From an uncultured Faecalibacterium sp. (lineage in GTDB: Bacteria; Bacillota; Clostridia; Oscillospirales; Ruminococcaceae): 64,000 nt of DNA. Numbering within the stretch: the first letter of the stretch is position 1; each line of letters begins with the position of its first letter. Made by a program: the position numbers and the translations under genes. The stretch covers positions 1-64,000 of the forward strand of contig CAKTEF010000010.1 of assembly GCA_934547065.1 (NCBI GenBank), written 5' to 3'. Below are positions 34,833 through 43,272 of this stretch, in pieces. The notes beneath the pieces were generated by a model. It ran no database searches. It saw nothing but the letters and a program-made list of their open reading frames with translations, and was not told where the DNA came from.

Positions 34833-34861
34833 ATTATACCGCAGTCCGTGATTCTGCGCAA
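34833..34861 (-). promoter_or_regulatory. Promoter of the rodA operon
   Basis: Minus strand: TTGCGC, 17-base spacer, perfect TATAAT. Confidence 0.85.
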
Positions 34862-34929
34862 GACAGCGGCGGTTTTTTCCACATTTCTTTCCACTGTGTG
34901 ACAAGTCTGCAAAATCCGCTCCGCCAGCC

Positions 34930-34958
34930 TTGACAAAGACGGCCGGACTCTCTAAAAT
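34930..34958 (+). promoter_or_regulatory. Promoter of the caspase-like gene
   Basis: TTGACA, 17-base spacer, TAAAAT, 54 bases before the start codon; divergent from the rodA promoter. Confidence 0.85.
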
Positions 34959-35012
34959 GGAGCCATGAGGCCTGCCGCTTTTCCCGCAGGCTCCTGGAGG
35001 AACGACAACAAG

Positions 35013-36200
35013 ATGAAACAGAAACCACATCGTTTTTTCTGCGCCCTGTGTGCGCTGTGTGTGTTGATCTCCGCCCTGTGTTCCACGGCCGCGCTGGCCG
35101 CTGCCCCCGAGACCGGCAGCTCCGACTCCCTCAGCACCGCGGATGCCGCTCAGATGCAGCAGGCCGACGCAGCCGTTGCTGCCCTGACCGAAAGTGAAAC
35201 TTACGAAGAAATGTCCCGCGCCCAGCGGCTGGATGCCGCGCTGGAGCAGGTGCAGCAGCTGGCTGTGCAGGGGCTTGTTCAGCCGCGCTCCGTCTATGTG
35301 GACGAGGAGAACGGCATGGTCAGTTTTGCATACACCTGTGGTGCATGGGGCGGTGTGCTGGTGGAGGACCCGGACGAGGACAATGCCTTGTCGGCTGACG
35401 CGGGCATGCCCACGGCCAATCTGCAGGAGATGCTGAACGCACCGGACACGAATGTGGGCCGCGCCATGATCTACTACGCCTTTGACAACACGGTGAACAG
35501 CTCCCGCTACCCGTATTACTCCTATATGAAAAGCTTCTGGAACGCCATGGGCCTGCATACCCGGATCGACACCTCCGTGACCGTGGCCGACCTGCGCGGC
35601 ATGGGGGATTACGACCTGTGCATCCTGAGCGCCCACGGCTCCTATTACACCTACGCTTCCGGGCTGTTCTTCCGCCAGGTGCGCACTGAGCCCGTGATCC
35701 TGCTGACCGAGGAATCCAGCCTCTGGCGCGATCTGTCCTACGGCATCGACCTGTTGACCCATCGGGTCATCAAGATCAACGGCCTGTACTGCATCACCCC
35801 GGCCTTTTTCCGGGCCGCTTACCGCTCCGGCCAGCTGGACGGCACCATCCTCTACTCCGAGACCTGTGAATTTCTGGGCGTGGACGGCAGTGTGGACACC
35901 TCCATCGCCGATGCTCTGCTGGCAGGCGGGGCCAGCGCCGTGGTGGGCTATGTGAACAACGTTTACACCGTGTATTCCCGCAGTATGCTGTGGGACACCG
36001 TAAACCACCTGATCCTGGGCCAGACGCTGGAGCAATCCCTCCAGCACGCCATGGATACCTACGGCTCCGATGATCTGGTCTGGTACAACGCCCAGGGCGG
36101 CAGACGGCCCCATGCCCAGGCGGCCTACGCCCGCCTGTTCGGCAATGCCGGCGTTCGCCTGACCGAACCGGCAGCAGACAGCCTCCAGCAGGCCGCCTGA
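35013..36200 (+). CDS. Secreted protein with caspase/clostripain-like His-Cys dyad
   Basis: A 395-residue exported protein. The signal peptide (to about residue 30, STAALAA) is followed by an Ala/Gln-rich helical region with a possible short coiled coil (residues 40-95). The second half looks like a caspase-type fold: strand DYDLCILSAHGS with His at about 208, and strand GTILYSETCEF with Cys at about 285, followed by ADALLAGGASAVVGYVNNVYT, which is the typical next helix and strand in C25/C11/CHAT-like peptidases. No propeptide or C-terminal anchor is seen. RBS GGAGGA is somewhat distant. No confident family name; activity is inferred from the dyad only. Single-gene unit. Confidence 0.6.
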   Translation: MKQKPHRFFCALCALCVLISALCSTAALAAAPETGSSDSLSTADAAQMQQADAAVAALTESETYEEMSRAQRLDAALEQVQQLAVQGLVQPRSVYVDEENGMVSFAYTCGAWGGVLVEDPDEDNALSADAGMPTANLQEMLNAPDTNVGRAMIYYAFDNTVNSSRYPYYSYMKSFWNAMGLHTRIDTSVTVADLRGMGDYDLCILSAHGSYYTYASGLFFRQVRTEPVILLTEESSLWRDLSYGIDLLTHRVIKINGLYCITPAFFRAAYRSGQLDGTILYSETCEFLGVDGSVDTSIADALLAGGASAVVGYVNNVYTVYSRSMLWDTVNHLILGQTLEQSLQHAMDTYGSDDLVWYNAQGGRRPHAQAAYARLFGNAGVRLTEPAADSLQQAA

Positions 36201-36216
36201 GCGCCGCATTCCGGCG

Positions 36217-36245
36217 TTGCACTTTTGAACGATTTATATTATACT
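36217..36245 (+). promoter_or_regulatory. Promoter of the tsaE-tsaB-rpiB operon
   Basis: TTGCAC, 17-base spacer, TATACT. The terminator at 36248-36277 begins two bases downstream. Confidence 0.75.
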
Positions 36246-36247
36246 GA

Positions 36248-36277
36248 GGGATGGCAGAGCGTTCTGCCATCCCTTTT
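36248..36277 (+). terminator. Terminator of the caspase-like gene, abutting the next promoter
   Basis: Perfect 11-bp stem GGGATGGCAGA/TCTGCCATCCC with a GCGT loop and four T. A transcript from the promoter just upstream would start inside its left arm. Confidence 0.75.
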
Positions 36278-36351
36278 GTGTTTCGCCCTTTCCGCAGGTG
36301 CGCTGCTGCGGCCCGGATGGGGGCGGCTTCTTCCAAGAAAGGAGCATTTTT

Positions 36352-36777
36352 ATGTCTGAATACATCACCCATTCCAAAGAAGAAACGGTGGCCCTGGGCA
36401 AAAAGCTGGCCGCCGTGCTGCCGGACGGGGCACTCATCGCCTTTACCGGGGGGCTGGGCGCAGGCAAGACCGCGTTCTGCGAGGGCCTGGCCGATGGCCT
36501 GGGCTGCACCGACCCGGTCAGCAGCCCCACGTTTGCCATCGTCAACTATTACCGCGGCCCCCGGCCGCTGGCACACTTTGACCTCTACCGCATCTCCACC
36601 GAAAACGATCTGTGCGCGGCAGGGTTCTACGATTATCTGGATCAGGGGGCCATCGTGGCGGCCGAGTGGAGCGAGAACTTTGCCGATCTGCTGGCTCCGG
36701 AGCACCCCATCCACATCCACATCGAGCGGTTGGACGACACCACCCGCCGCATCACCCTGGAGGGCATCAGCGTATGA
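36352..36777 (+). CDS. tsaE: tRNA t6A37 biosynthesis ATPase TsaE
   Basis: A 141-residue ATPase that works with TsaB and TsaD in threonylcarbamoyl transfer to A37 of ANN-decoding tRNAs. Walker A is TGGLGAGKTAF, followed by VSSPTFAIVNYY and HFDLYRI, the switch and Walker B-like HxDLYR of the family, and AAEWSEN. Length is normal. ATG at 36352 follows AAAGGAG. The stop overlaps the tsaB start by ATGA. Confidence 0.95.
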   Translation: MSEYITHSKEETVALGKKLAAVLPDGALIAFTGGLGAGKTAFCEGLADGLGCTDPVSSPTFAIVNYYRGPRPLAHFDLYRISTENDLCAAGFYDYLDQGAIVAAEWSENFADLLAPEHPIHIHIERLDDTTRRITLEGISV

Positions 36778-37502
36778 ATATTTTAGCCGTAGATACGGCG
36801 GGCAAGACCCTGGGCGTGGCCCTGATGCAGGACGACCGCCTGCTGTACGAATGCTTTCTGGATGCCGGCATGACCCACAGCGAGACGCTGATGCCGCTGA
36901 TCGACACCTGCCTGAAGCTGTGCGGCAAGACCTGCGCCGACATCGACCTGTACGCCGTGAACGCAGGCCCCGGCAGCTTTACCGGCCTGCGCATCGGCCT
37001 GGCCGCCGTCAAGGGGCTGGCGTTCCCGCGGGAAACGCCGTGTGCCCCCGTCTCCACGCTGGAAGCCCTGGCCGCCGCCCACACCGGGCAGGGCACCGTG
37101 CTCTGCGCCCTGGATGCCCGCCGGGCCCAGGTGTACAGCGCCGCCTTTGACCTTGGCACCCACACCCGCCTGATGGACGACGATGCCCGCGCCGTGGACG
37201 ACCTGGCCCCGTTTGTAGAAAATTGCAAAAAACCTCTGTTTTTTGTTGGTGATGGCGCTTCTCTGTGCTATAATAAATACAGCAATGTTCCGGGTGTTCT
37301 CTGCGTTCCGCCGGCACTGCGGGGCGGCCGTGCCGCAGCCGTGGCCCAGGTGGCAAAGCAGATGCACGCTCAGGGCCAGACGGTTCTGCCGGAAGCCCTG
37401 CTGCCGGATTATCACCGGCTGAGCCAGGCCGAGCGGGAGCGTGCCGAGCGTCTTGCCGCCCAGGCCGCCCAAAATCAGGAATCGGAAAATGGAAAGGATT
37501 GA
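36774..37502 (+). CDS. tsaB: tRNA t6A37 biosynthesis protein TsaB
   Basis: A 242-residue inactive-kinase-fold protein of the TsaB family that dimerises with TsaD. MNILAVDTAGKTLGVAL, HSETLMPLID and AVNAGPGSFTGLRIGLAAVKGLA are hallmark stretches. The C-terminal end is a charged Ala/Glu/Gln tail. Overlaps tsaE by four bases; rpiB starts eight bases after its stop. tsaD is not in the window. Confidence 0.94.
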   Translation: MNILAVDTAGKTLGVALMQDDRLLYECFLDAGMTHSETLMPLIDTCLKLCGKTCADIDLYAVNAGPGSFTGLRIGLAAVKGLAFPRETPCAPVSTLEALAAAHTGQGTVLCALDARRAQVYSAAFDLGTHTRLMDDDARAVDDLAPFVENCKKPLFFVGDGASLCYNKYSNVPGVLCVPPALRGGRAAAVAQVAKQMHAQGQTVLPEALLPDYHRLSQAERERAERLAAQAAQNQESENGKD

Positions 37503-37509
37503 AGCATCC

Positions 37510-37956
37510 ATGGCAAAACCCATCGCACTGGCCGCCGATCACGGCGGTTTTGAACTGAAAGAAGCCGTTAAGGCACATCTGGACGAGCTGGGGCTGGAGT
37601 ATATCGACTTTGGCACCCACAGCACGGCCAGCGTGGATTATCCGGACATGGCCCTGCCTGCCTGCGACGCTGTGGTCAGCGGCCAGTGCAGCAAGGCGCT
37701 GTTGTTCTGCGGCACCGGGGTAGGCATCAGCATGGCCGCCAACAAGGTCAAGGGCATCCGTGCCTGCTGCTGCTCCGACAGCTTCAGCTGTGAGTACACC
37801 CGCCGCCACAACGATGCCAACGCCCTGTGCATGGGCGGCCGCGTGGTCGGCCCCGGCCTGGCCTGCCAGCTGGTGGATCTGTTCCTGAACACCCCCTTTG
37901 AGGGCGGCCGCCACGAAAAGCGCATTGCCAAGCTGATGGCGATCGAGAACCGGTAA
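37510..37956 (+). CDS. rpiB: Ribose-5-phosphate isomerase B
   Basis: A 148-residue RpiB/LacAB-family sugar isomerase that interconverts ribose 5-phosphate and ribulose 5-phosphate. ALAADHGGFELKE, the catalytic Cys region LLFCGTGVGISMAANKVKGIRAC, SDSFSCEYTRRHNDANALCMGGRVVG and the end HEKRIAKLMAIE are all typical. Two extra Cys stand in RACCCSDS. ATG at 37510 is preferred; ATG at 37489 is also in frame. Third gene of the tsaE operon; a type A repeat unit begins ten bases after its stop. Confidence 0.94.
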   Translation: MAKPIALAADHGGFELKEAVKAHLDELGLEYIDFGTHSTASVDYPDMALPACDAVVSGQCSKALLFCGTGVGISMAANKVKGIRACCCSDSFSCEYTRRHNDANALCMGGRVVGPGLACQLVDLFLNTPFEGGRHEKRIAKLMAIENR

Positions 37957-37965
37957 GTTTTCTCG

Positions 37966-38023
37966 CCCTCTCAGTCAAAGCCTGCCGGCTTTGCCAGCTC
38001 CCCCAAAGGGGGAGCCCTTGGCA
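37966..38023 (+). repeat. Dispersed palindromic repeat, type A unit (diverged)
   Basis: CCCTCTCAGTC, a small hairpin (GCCTGCCGGC type), then AGCTCCCCCAAAGGGGGAGC and CCTTGGCA. Same architecture as 5944-6002. It may terminate the rpiB transcript. Confidence 0.75.
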
Positions 38024-38203
38024 GGCCGGACAAGCTGCACTGTTCGCTTGGGCCCGATATGGCGTAAAATGCTGGGCCCTGTCCCCATTGGCAGCAGTTG
38101 CTTTCCAAAATGCATCCGAACAGCACCCGTTGATTGAGACAGCGAAGCACTCCCGTTCACGCACAGTATAAAGTTTGCTCGGTCCGCAGGGCCACCACCG
38201 ACA

Positions 38204-38254
38204 CGCCAGTGGCTCTCCCTTTGGGAGAGCTGGCGCGAAGCGCCTGAGAGGGTG
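38204..38254 (-). repeat. Dispersed palindromic repeat, type A unit, inverted (diverged)
   Basis: Reverse complement reads CACCCTCTCAGGCGC, then a small hairpin, AGCTCTCCCAAAGGGAGAGC and CACTGGCG. It pairs with 37966-38023 across 180 bases of unrelated DNA, a spacing nearly the same as at 5944-6240. The enclosed 180 bases hold no gene. Confidence 0.75.
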
Positions 38255-38365
38255 AGCCCGTGCGCAAAAAGCCTTTGCGTCATGAAAAGCATGTCGCTTT
38301 TGACGAGCCAAATCGGTACCCATTCTGTAAATCCATATACAATTTACAATAAGGAGCGTGTTTTT

Positions 38366-38992
38366 ATGACCCCCATGATCGTTGAGCATCCCCTGCTGCA
38401 GCACAAACTGAGCATCCTGCGCAACAAGCAGACCGGCACCAAAGAGTTCCGTGACCTCGTGGGCGAGATTGCGACCCTGCTGTGCTACGAAGCCACCCGT
38501 GACCTGCCTTTGGAGGAGGTCGAGATCGAGACCCCCATCACCATGGCAAAAACCAAGGTCCTGGCCGGCCGCAAGCTGGCTCTGGTGCCCATCCTGCGCG
38601 CCGGTATGGGCATGCTGGACGGTATGCTGACCCTGCTGCCCGCTGCAAAGGTGGGCTTCATCGGCCTGTACCGCGACGAGCAGACCCTGCAGCCTGTGGA
38701 GTATTTCTGCAAGCTGCCCCAGGATATCGCCGAGCGTGACGTTCTGGTGCTGGATCCCATGCTGGCCACCGGCGGCAGCGCCATTGATGCCATCACCCAG
38801 ATCAAGAAGCACGGCGCAAAGCGCATCAAGTTCATCGGTCTGATCGCTGCTCCGGAAGGCATCGAGGCTCTGCACAATGCTCACCCCGATGTGGACATCT
38901 ACCTGGGCGCAAAGGACGACCACCTGAACGAGAACGGCTACATCGTCCCCGGCCTGGGCGACGCTGGCGACCGCATCTACGGCACCAAGTAA
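38366..38992 (+). CDS. upp: Uracil phosphoribosyltransferase
   Basis: A 208-residue UPRTase that salvages uracil to UMP with PRPP. Typical stretches are [39 protein letters not shown], the PRPP loop [12 protein letters not shown], and the end [16 protein letters not shown] at 38366 follows AAGGAG. The leader contains an inverted repeat TGTAAAT/ATTTACA at 38326-38348, of unknown meaning. Stand-alone gene, ended by a bidirectional terminator. Confidence 0.96.
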   Translation: MTPMIVEHPLLQHKLSILRNKQTGTKEFRDLVGEIATLLCYEATRDLPLEEVEIETPITMAKTKVLAGRKLALVPILRAGMGMLDGMLTLLPAAKVGFIGLYRDEQTLQPVEYFCKLPQDIAERDVLVLDPMLATGGSAIDAITQIKKHGAKRIKFIGLIAAPEGIEALHNAHPDVDIYLGAKDDHLNENGYIVPGLGDAGDRIYGTK

Positions 38993-39004
38993 GGTTTTCC
39001 GATC

Positions 39005-39054
39005 AACAACAAAACACCTGCAGCCAGCATCGGTTGCAGGTGTTTTTTGTTGTT
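39005..39054. terminator. Bidirectional terminator between upp and the stress operon
   Basis: AACAACAAAACACCTGCA pairs with TGCAGGTGTTTTTTGTTGTT around a 12-base loop; T-rich on both strands. Confidence 0.88.
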
Positions 39055-39062
39055 GGGTATTT

Positions 39063-40085
39063 TTACCGTCCACGGCCACCGCCGCCGCCATGGAACGAGC
39101 CGCCGCCTGCGTGGAAGCTGCCGCCCCCAAAGCTGCCGCCGGAGCGTCCGCCGCCCATGCCGCCGCCAAAGGAACCGCCGCCGAAGCCGCCGCCCCCACG
39201 GGGCGGACGCGGGCCGCCGCCGCGCGGAGGGCGCGGGCCGCGAGGCCCACGGGGGCCGCCCCAATCGTCATAAGGGCCGCGCGGGGGCCGGGGACCGCGC
39301 CGACGGCTGCCCATGCCATACCCCAGCCCGAAGCCAAAGAAAGGCCCGAAGAAACCGCCGCCCCCGCCAAAGCCGCGCCGGATGCCCCGGAAGATCGTGT
39401 TCAGGGCAAACAGGAGAATGATCACCGCCAGGATGGTGAGGAATGGCGAAGTATAGGATGCAGCCGGAGCCTCATCGTAAAGATCGCTGTAATGAGAACC
39501 ATTCGGATCCTTGCCGACGGTGCCGGTGCTGCCGCTCAGGGTCACGCCGTAAATGTCGGCAATGGCGGCGGCCACATTGTTGGCGCAGGTGGTCACGGCG
39601 GCATCGTAATCGCCCGCCGCGAAGCGGTCCTCCATCGTCTGAGCAATGGCGCTGGCCTGTTTTTCCAGTGTCGTGTTCCGGAAGCCGTCGCCGGTGGCAA
39701 GGTAATAGTCGCCGTCGGCGTACTGCTGGCTTTGCATCACCAGCAGGATGAGCACACCGTTGTTCTTGCTGGAACTGCCCAGCCCCCAGGCGTTGGCCGC
39801 CTGCACGGCGTAGTCCTCCGTGGATAAACTTCCCGTATAATCGACCGTCAATACGCCGATCTGTGCTTCCTCGCACTGCTGGGTGAGCTGTGCGTTGAGG
39901 GTTTCCAGCGTAGTCGTAGTGCTGCTGCTCAGGATGTTGGCATCATCCACCACACACTGGTCACTGGGCAGATCGGGCAGCTGGGCCTTGGCCGCAAAGG
40001 CGGCGGGCGCAAGGGCCGTCAGGCCGACGGCCAGCACCACGAACAGGGCACACAGCTTTGCCGAAACTTGTTTCCTTGTTTTCAT
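39063..40085 (-). CDS. TPM-domain membrane protein with Gly/Arg/Pro-rich tail
   Basis: A 340-residue exported and anchored protein. Signal peptide to about residue 31, then a TPM (YgcG-like) domain with VVDDANILSSSTTTTLETLNAQL and IGVLTVDYTGSLSTEDYAVQAANAWGLG plus NNGVLILLVM. One helix (FLTILAVIILLFALNTIF, about 215-235) is followed by about 100 residues of GGGGFFGPFFG, RGPRPPRG and GGGSFGGG repeats, probably cytoplasmic. Overlaps lemA by four bases. LemA-TPM pairs are widespread; function poorly known. Confidence 0.85.
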   Translation of the reverse strand: MKTRKQVSAKLCALFVVLAVGLTALAPAAFAAKAQLPDLPSDQCVVDDANILSSSTTTTLETLNAQLTQQCEEAQIGVLTVDYTGSLSTEDYAVQAANAWGLGSSSKNNGVLILLVMQSQQYADGDYYLATGDGFRNTTLEKQASAIAQTMEDRFAAGDYDAAVTTCANNVAAAIADIYGVTLSGSTGTVGKDPNGSHYSDLYDEAPAASYTSPFLTILAVIILLFALNTIFRGIRRGFGGGGGFFGPFFGFGLGYGMGSRRRGPRPPRGPYDDWGGPRGPRGPRPPRGGGPRPPRGGGGFGGGSFGGGMGGGRSGGSFGGGSFHAGGGSFHGGGGGRGR

Positions 40086-40843
40086 GCGAACGGTTCCACC
40101 TCCTGTACACCGAACAGCCCGCCCAGCACACTGGCCGGGAAGCCGCCGGTATCGTTCTGATAGTCATACACCGCATTGTTATATTGCAGGTTGCCCAGGA
40201 TGGTCCCGGCACTGTTGAACTGGCCGTACTGGCCCTGCACCGCACCCATCTTCATGGGGTCTGCGGCCTGCTCCTGCAGCTTTGCATAGAGCTGGTCGAT
40301 CCGCGACCCCAGCACCTCATTCGCCTGATACAGTGCGTGCATCGTGCTGCCCTGATAATAGGGCAGCGAGGTCAGCGCCTGCGCTTTGCCGCCGCTCTGC
40401 ACCGCTTCCAGACAGGCCGAGAAGTCGTCCAGTGCGGTCTGCGCAGCCAGCACCTCGGCGTTATCGGCCCCCAGCGTATTCCCGCCGGTGGTGATGATGT
40501 TCGCCGCCGTGTTGGCGCGGGTGGTTAGCTCCTCGCTCAGGGTATAGCCATTGTCGGCGGCAACCCCGGTGGTGTACCACTGGCGCGCTTCGTTGTACCG
40601 GCTGCGGAGCTTTGCGCCCCCAAGCCCAAAAAATGCAGCCAGCATCACCACCACGCTCAGAGCCAGCGCCGTGCCCTGCTTTGCCAGTGCGGCGGGCAGA
40701 GCCTGTTCCAGCCCGGCCAGCTTCTGCTGCAAGGGGGTCAGGCGCTCTGCCTGCGGCTCCGGGCGCTTTGCTTCGCGGTAGCTGCCCGCGTCAAAGCCGC
40801 CGCGGGCCTGATTCTGTTCTCTGGAAAAATCAGCGTTTGCCAT
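40082..40843 (-). CDS. LemA-family membrane protein
   Basis: A 253-residue protein with one hydrophobic helix (about 60-76) after a polar N terminus, then a helical extracytoplasmic domain ending NAVYDYQNDTGGFPASVLGGLFGVQEVEPF, which is the well-conserved LemA C terminus (key part FP-S-LGGLFG). The N-terminal 55 residues are longer than in most LemA proteins. It lies between telA and the TPM gene with which it overlaps by four bases. Role unknown. Confidence 0.8.
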   Translation of the reverse strand: MANADFSREQNQARGGFDAGSYREAKRPEPQAERLTPLQQKLAGLEQALPAALAKQGTALALSVVVMLAAFFGLGGAKLRSRYNEARQWYTTGVAADNGYTLSEELTTRANTAANIITTGGNTLGADNAEVLAAQTALDDFSACLEAVQSGGKAQALTSLPYYQGSTMHALYQANEVLGSRIDQLYAKLQEQAADPMKMGAVQGQYGQFNSAGTILGNLQYNNAVYDYQNDTGGFPASVLGGLFGVQEVEPFA

Positions 40844-40844
40844 T

Positions 40845-41999
40845 TCAGCTCCGGATCTCCATCATCTTCTGCTTCAGCTCGTCCTCGATGCGGGTCAGCT
40901 CCTGCTCGGCAGCCACCCGCTTTGCGCGGCCCTCGGTCTGGATCTTGTTCAGTTCGTCCAGCGTCTCGATCAGGCTCTTGTTGGTCTGCTGCAGCGTCTC
41001 GATGTCCACTACGCCGCGCTGGCTCTCCTTGGCCGTCTCGATGGTGCCCAGTTTGAGGGCATCGGCGTTCTTCTTGAGCAGGTCGTTGGTCATGTCGGTC
41101 ACGGCACGCTCGGCCTGCATGGCTTTCTGGGTGTGGGCCAGGCCCAGGGCCAGCACCATCTGGTTCTTCCACAGCGGGATGGTGTTCACGATGGTGGACT
41201 GGATCTTTTCGGCCATCATGGTATTGTTGTTCTGCAGCAGGCGGATCTGGGGACCCATCTGCAGGCTGATGTTCCGGGTCAGTTCCAGGTCGTAGAGCTT
41301 TTTCTCAAAGCGCTCGCACTGGTCGGACAGGTCGCGGGCGGCCTGGGCATCCTCCGGCAGGCCGGAGGCCTTGGCCTTGTCCATGGCCTGCTGCAGCTCG
41401 CCGGCACGCACCTCGGCCAGCTTTTTCTTGCCGGCCAGGATGTACATGCTCAGCTCCTTGAAATACGCCATGTTCAGGTCGTACATCTTATCCAGCATGG
41501 CAATGTCCTTGAGCAGCTGGACCTGGTGCTTTTCCAGCATGGACTGAATGTTTTCCACGTTCGTCTCGGCCTTGTTGTACTTGGTCTTGAGGTTATCCAG
41601 CTGGTCGCCCTTTTTCTTGAAAAAGCCCAGGATGCCTTTCTGCTGTTCTTCGTTGGCATCAAAGTTTTTCAGCTCGCCGATCAGGTCGGTGATCATGTCG
41701 CCCACCTCGCCCAGGTCCTTGGTCGAGACCTTGGCCAATGCGGCTTCCGAGAAATCTCCGATCTTCTTTTGGCAGGCGGAGCCGTACTGCAGCACCTGCT
41801 GGCTGTTGGTGATGTCGATTTTTTCCGCAAACTGATCCACCATGGCCTGTTCCTCGGCGGTCAGCTGCACCTGCGGCTGTGCCTCCGGGGCGGGGTCCGG
41901 CTTTTTCTCCTCCACGGCAGCCTCCGGGGCGGGGTCCAGCGTCAGGGTCGGCACAGCCGAAGCCTCCAGGTCAAAGTTCAGGGTATTGTTGTCAGCCAT
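40845..41999 (-). CDS. telA: TelA-like toxic anion resistance protein
   Basis: A 384-residue soluble helical protein of the TelA/KlaA family linked to tellurite and other stress resistance. After an acidic Pro/Glu N terminus of about 45 residues come typical stretches ITNSQQVLQYGSACQKKIGDFSE, LGFFKKKGDQLDNLKTKY and IPLWKNQMVLALGLAHTQKAMQAERAV, then coiled-coil helices to the end. ATG at 41999 is favoured over 42011 because AAGGATGG is then well spaced. Directly follows xpaC, as in many Firmicutes. Confidence 0.92.
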   Translation of the reverse strand: MADNNTLNFDLEASAVPTLTLDPAPEAAVEEKKPDPAPEAQPQVQLTAEEQAMVDQFAEKIDITNSQQVLQYGSACQKKIGDFSEAALAKVSTKDLGEVGDMITDLIGELKNFDANEEQQKGILGFFKKKGDQLDNLKTKYNKAETNVENIQSMLEKHQVQLLKDIAMLDKMYDLNMAYFKELSMYILAGKKKLAEVRAGELQQAMDKAKASGLPEDAQAARDLSDQCERFEKKLYDLELTRNISLQMGPQIRLLQNNNTMMAEKIQSTIVNTIPLWKNQMVLALGLAHTQKAMQAERAVTDMTNDLLKKNADALKLGTIETAKESQRGVVDIETLQQTNKSLIETLDELNKIQTEGRAKRVAAEQELTRIEDELKQKMMEIRS

Positions 42000-42047
42000 T
42001 GTTGGTTCCATCCTTTCCAGATTGCAATTCCAGATCCTCGTAATACG

Positions 42048-42671
42048 TTATAAACCCTGCCCTTTCAGCATGTTTTGCAGCACCGTCAGGTCTGCCGAAA
42101 GATCCATGCTTTCTGCGGCATACAGGGCATCCAGCTGGTTTTCAAAAGCCGTGGCAATGGAGGAAGCGTTCTTTTCCACCTCTGCCCGGATGGCGGCGGC
42201 GTTCTCGCCCCGCACCCCCTGCCGGGCCAGCTTTGCATACTGTTGGAGCACATTCACGGCATCGGGCAGGTAGTAGTTGGCAAACCGCCGCACCTGCTTT
42301 GCCTTGGCGGGGGAAGCTTCCACCGTTTCCACAATGGAGCGCCCGGCCTTTTCCATCCGGGTCATGGCCGCCGAGAGCTGCGGGTCCGGCAGCGTCTCGT
42401 TCAGCGCGTGGAGGGTGTCCAGCTGGGTCTGCAGATCGGTCAGCATGGCATCCACATCGTCTACACCGGTGTGGAACGGCACTTCATGCTCCACCACGCG
42501 GGGCGGGCAGACCTTTTTGGCCCCGGCAAACGCCAGCACTGCCCCGCCCAGCGCTGCCAGAAGCGCCCACAGCTTGTAGACCGGCAGCGCCGCACAGAGC
42601 ACCGCAAAAACCAGCGCCGCCGCATACCACGGCAGCACGCTGGGCTTCTGGGTGCGAATGATCTTGCTCAT
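42048..42671 (-). CDS. xpaC: XpaC-like protein (5-bromo-4-chloroindolyl phosphate hydrolysis family)
   Basis: A 207-residue protein with two N-terminal helices (YAAALVFAVLCAALPVYKLWALLAALGGAVLAF region) and a helical cytoplasmic domain ending in FANYYLPDAVNVLQQYAKLA, a clear XpaC hallmark. The family name comes from an indirect phenotype; the true role is not known, but it is almost always paired with TelA. ATG at 42671 follows AAAAGGAG. First gene of the xpaC-telA-lemA-TPM operon. Confidence 0.85.
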   Translation of the reverse strand: MSKIIRTQKPSVLPWYAAALVFAVLCAALPVYKLWALLAALGGAVLAFAGAKKVCPPRVVEHEVPFHTGVDDVDAMLTDLQTQLDTLHALNETLPDPQLSAAMTRMEKAGRSIVETVEASPAKAKQVRRFANYYLPDAVNVLQQYAKLARQGVRGENAAAIRAEVEKNASSIATAFENQLDALYAAESMDLSADLTVLQNMLKGQGL

Positions 42672-42710
42672 GGTCGTTTCTCCTTTTCCGGGGCAAAAGC
42701 CCTTATTACT

Positions 42711-42738
42711 ATCATACCGCCCTCCGGGCAAAACGCAA
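42711..42738 (-). promoter_or_regulatory. Promoter of the xpaC-telA operon
   Basis: Minus strand: TTGCGT, 16-base spacer, TATGAT. Confidence 0.6.
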
Positions 42739-42786
42739 GCGTTTCACGAATAATTTACAGGTTTGAAATCGAATTGTCATGCCCGC

Positions 42787-43272
42787 TCACACGATCCACT
42801 CCCCCAGCGCCGCGCCCCACAGCGCTTCCAGCTGCTGCGGGCGGCAGGCCGCGTTGGCGGGGCTGGTGCTGGGCAGCCTGACCGCCGGGATGCCGCTGAC
42901 GGGCAGCAGATACTTTGTATAGATCTTATATGCCGCAGCCCCGTTGCAAAAGACGGCCTCGATGGGCGCTTTTTCCAGCAGGGCGGCGATATCATTGGGC
43001 ACCGCATCCCGGATGGATGCATCCGATGCCCCGGTGATGGTGCAGCGTTCCAGCGTGTCCCACAGCGCCAGCCCATGGCGCAGGATGATCTGCTTTTTGG
43101 CCGCGATATCCTCCCGCGCGGGCACCGGCTCCCCGGTCAGGGCTGCCATCAGCGGCCAGAACCGGTTCTGCGGGTGGCCGTAGTAAAAGGACATTTCCCG
43201 GCTTTTGGGGCTGGGCCAGGTGCCCAGGATCAGCGCCCGGCTGGCCGGGCCGCAGACCGGCTCAAAGCTCAT
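42787..43272 (-). CDS. DNA-deoxyinosine glycosylase-type UDG-superfamily protein
   Basis: A 161-residue member of the uracil-DNA-glycosylase superfamily, closest in pattern to Mug-like hypoxanthine-DNA glycosylases. The N-terminal active-site motif ALILGTWPSPKSRE and FYYGHPQNRFWPLM, and the C-terminal LPSTSPANA, are visible. Such enzymes remove deaminated bases in base-excision repair. It overlaps the HAD gene by four bases (ATGA), so the two are translated together. Base specificity is inferred from family. Confidence 0.85.
   Translation of the reverse strand: MSFEPVCGPASRALILGTWPSPKSREMSFYYGHPQNRFWPLMAALTGEPVPAREDIAAKKQIILRHGLALWDTLERCTITGASDASIRDAVPNDIAALLEKAPIEAVFCNGAAAYKIYTKYLLPVSGIPAVRLPSTSPANAACRPQQLEALWGAALGEWIV

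Noticed and set aside
38326..38348. PyrR-type or purine-type riboswitch before upp
   Set aside because: Only a short AT-rich inverted repeat (TGTAAAT/ATTTACA) is seen; no terminator or conserved aptamer core is present.
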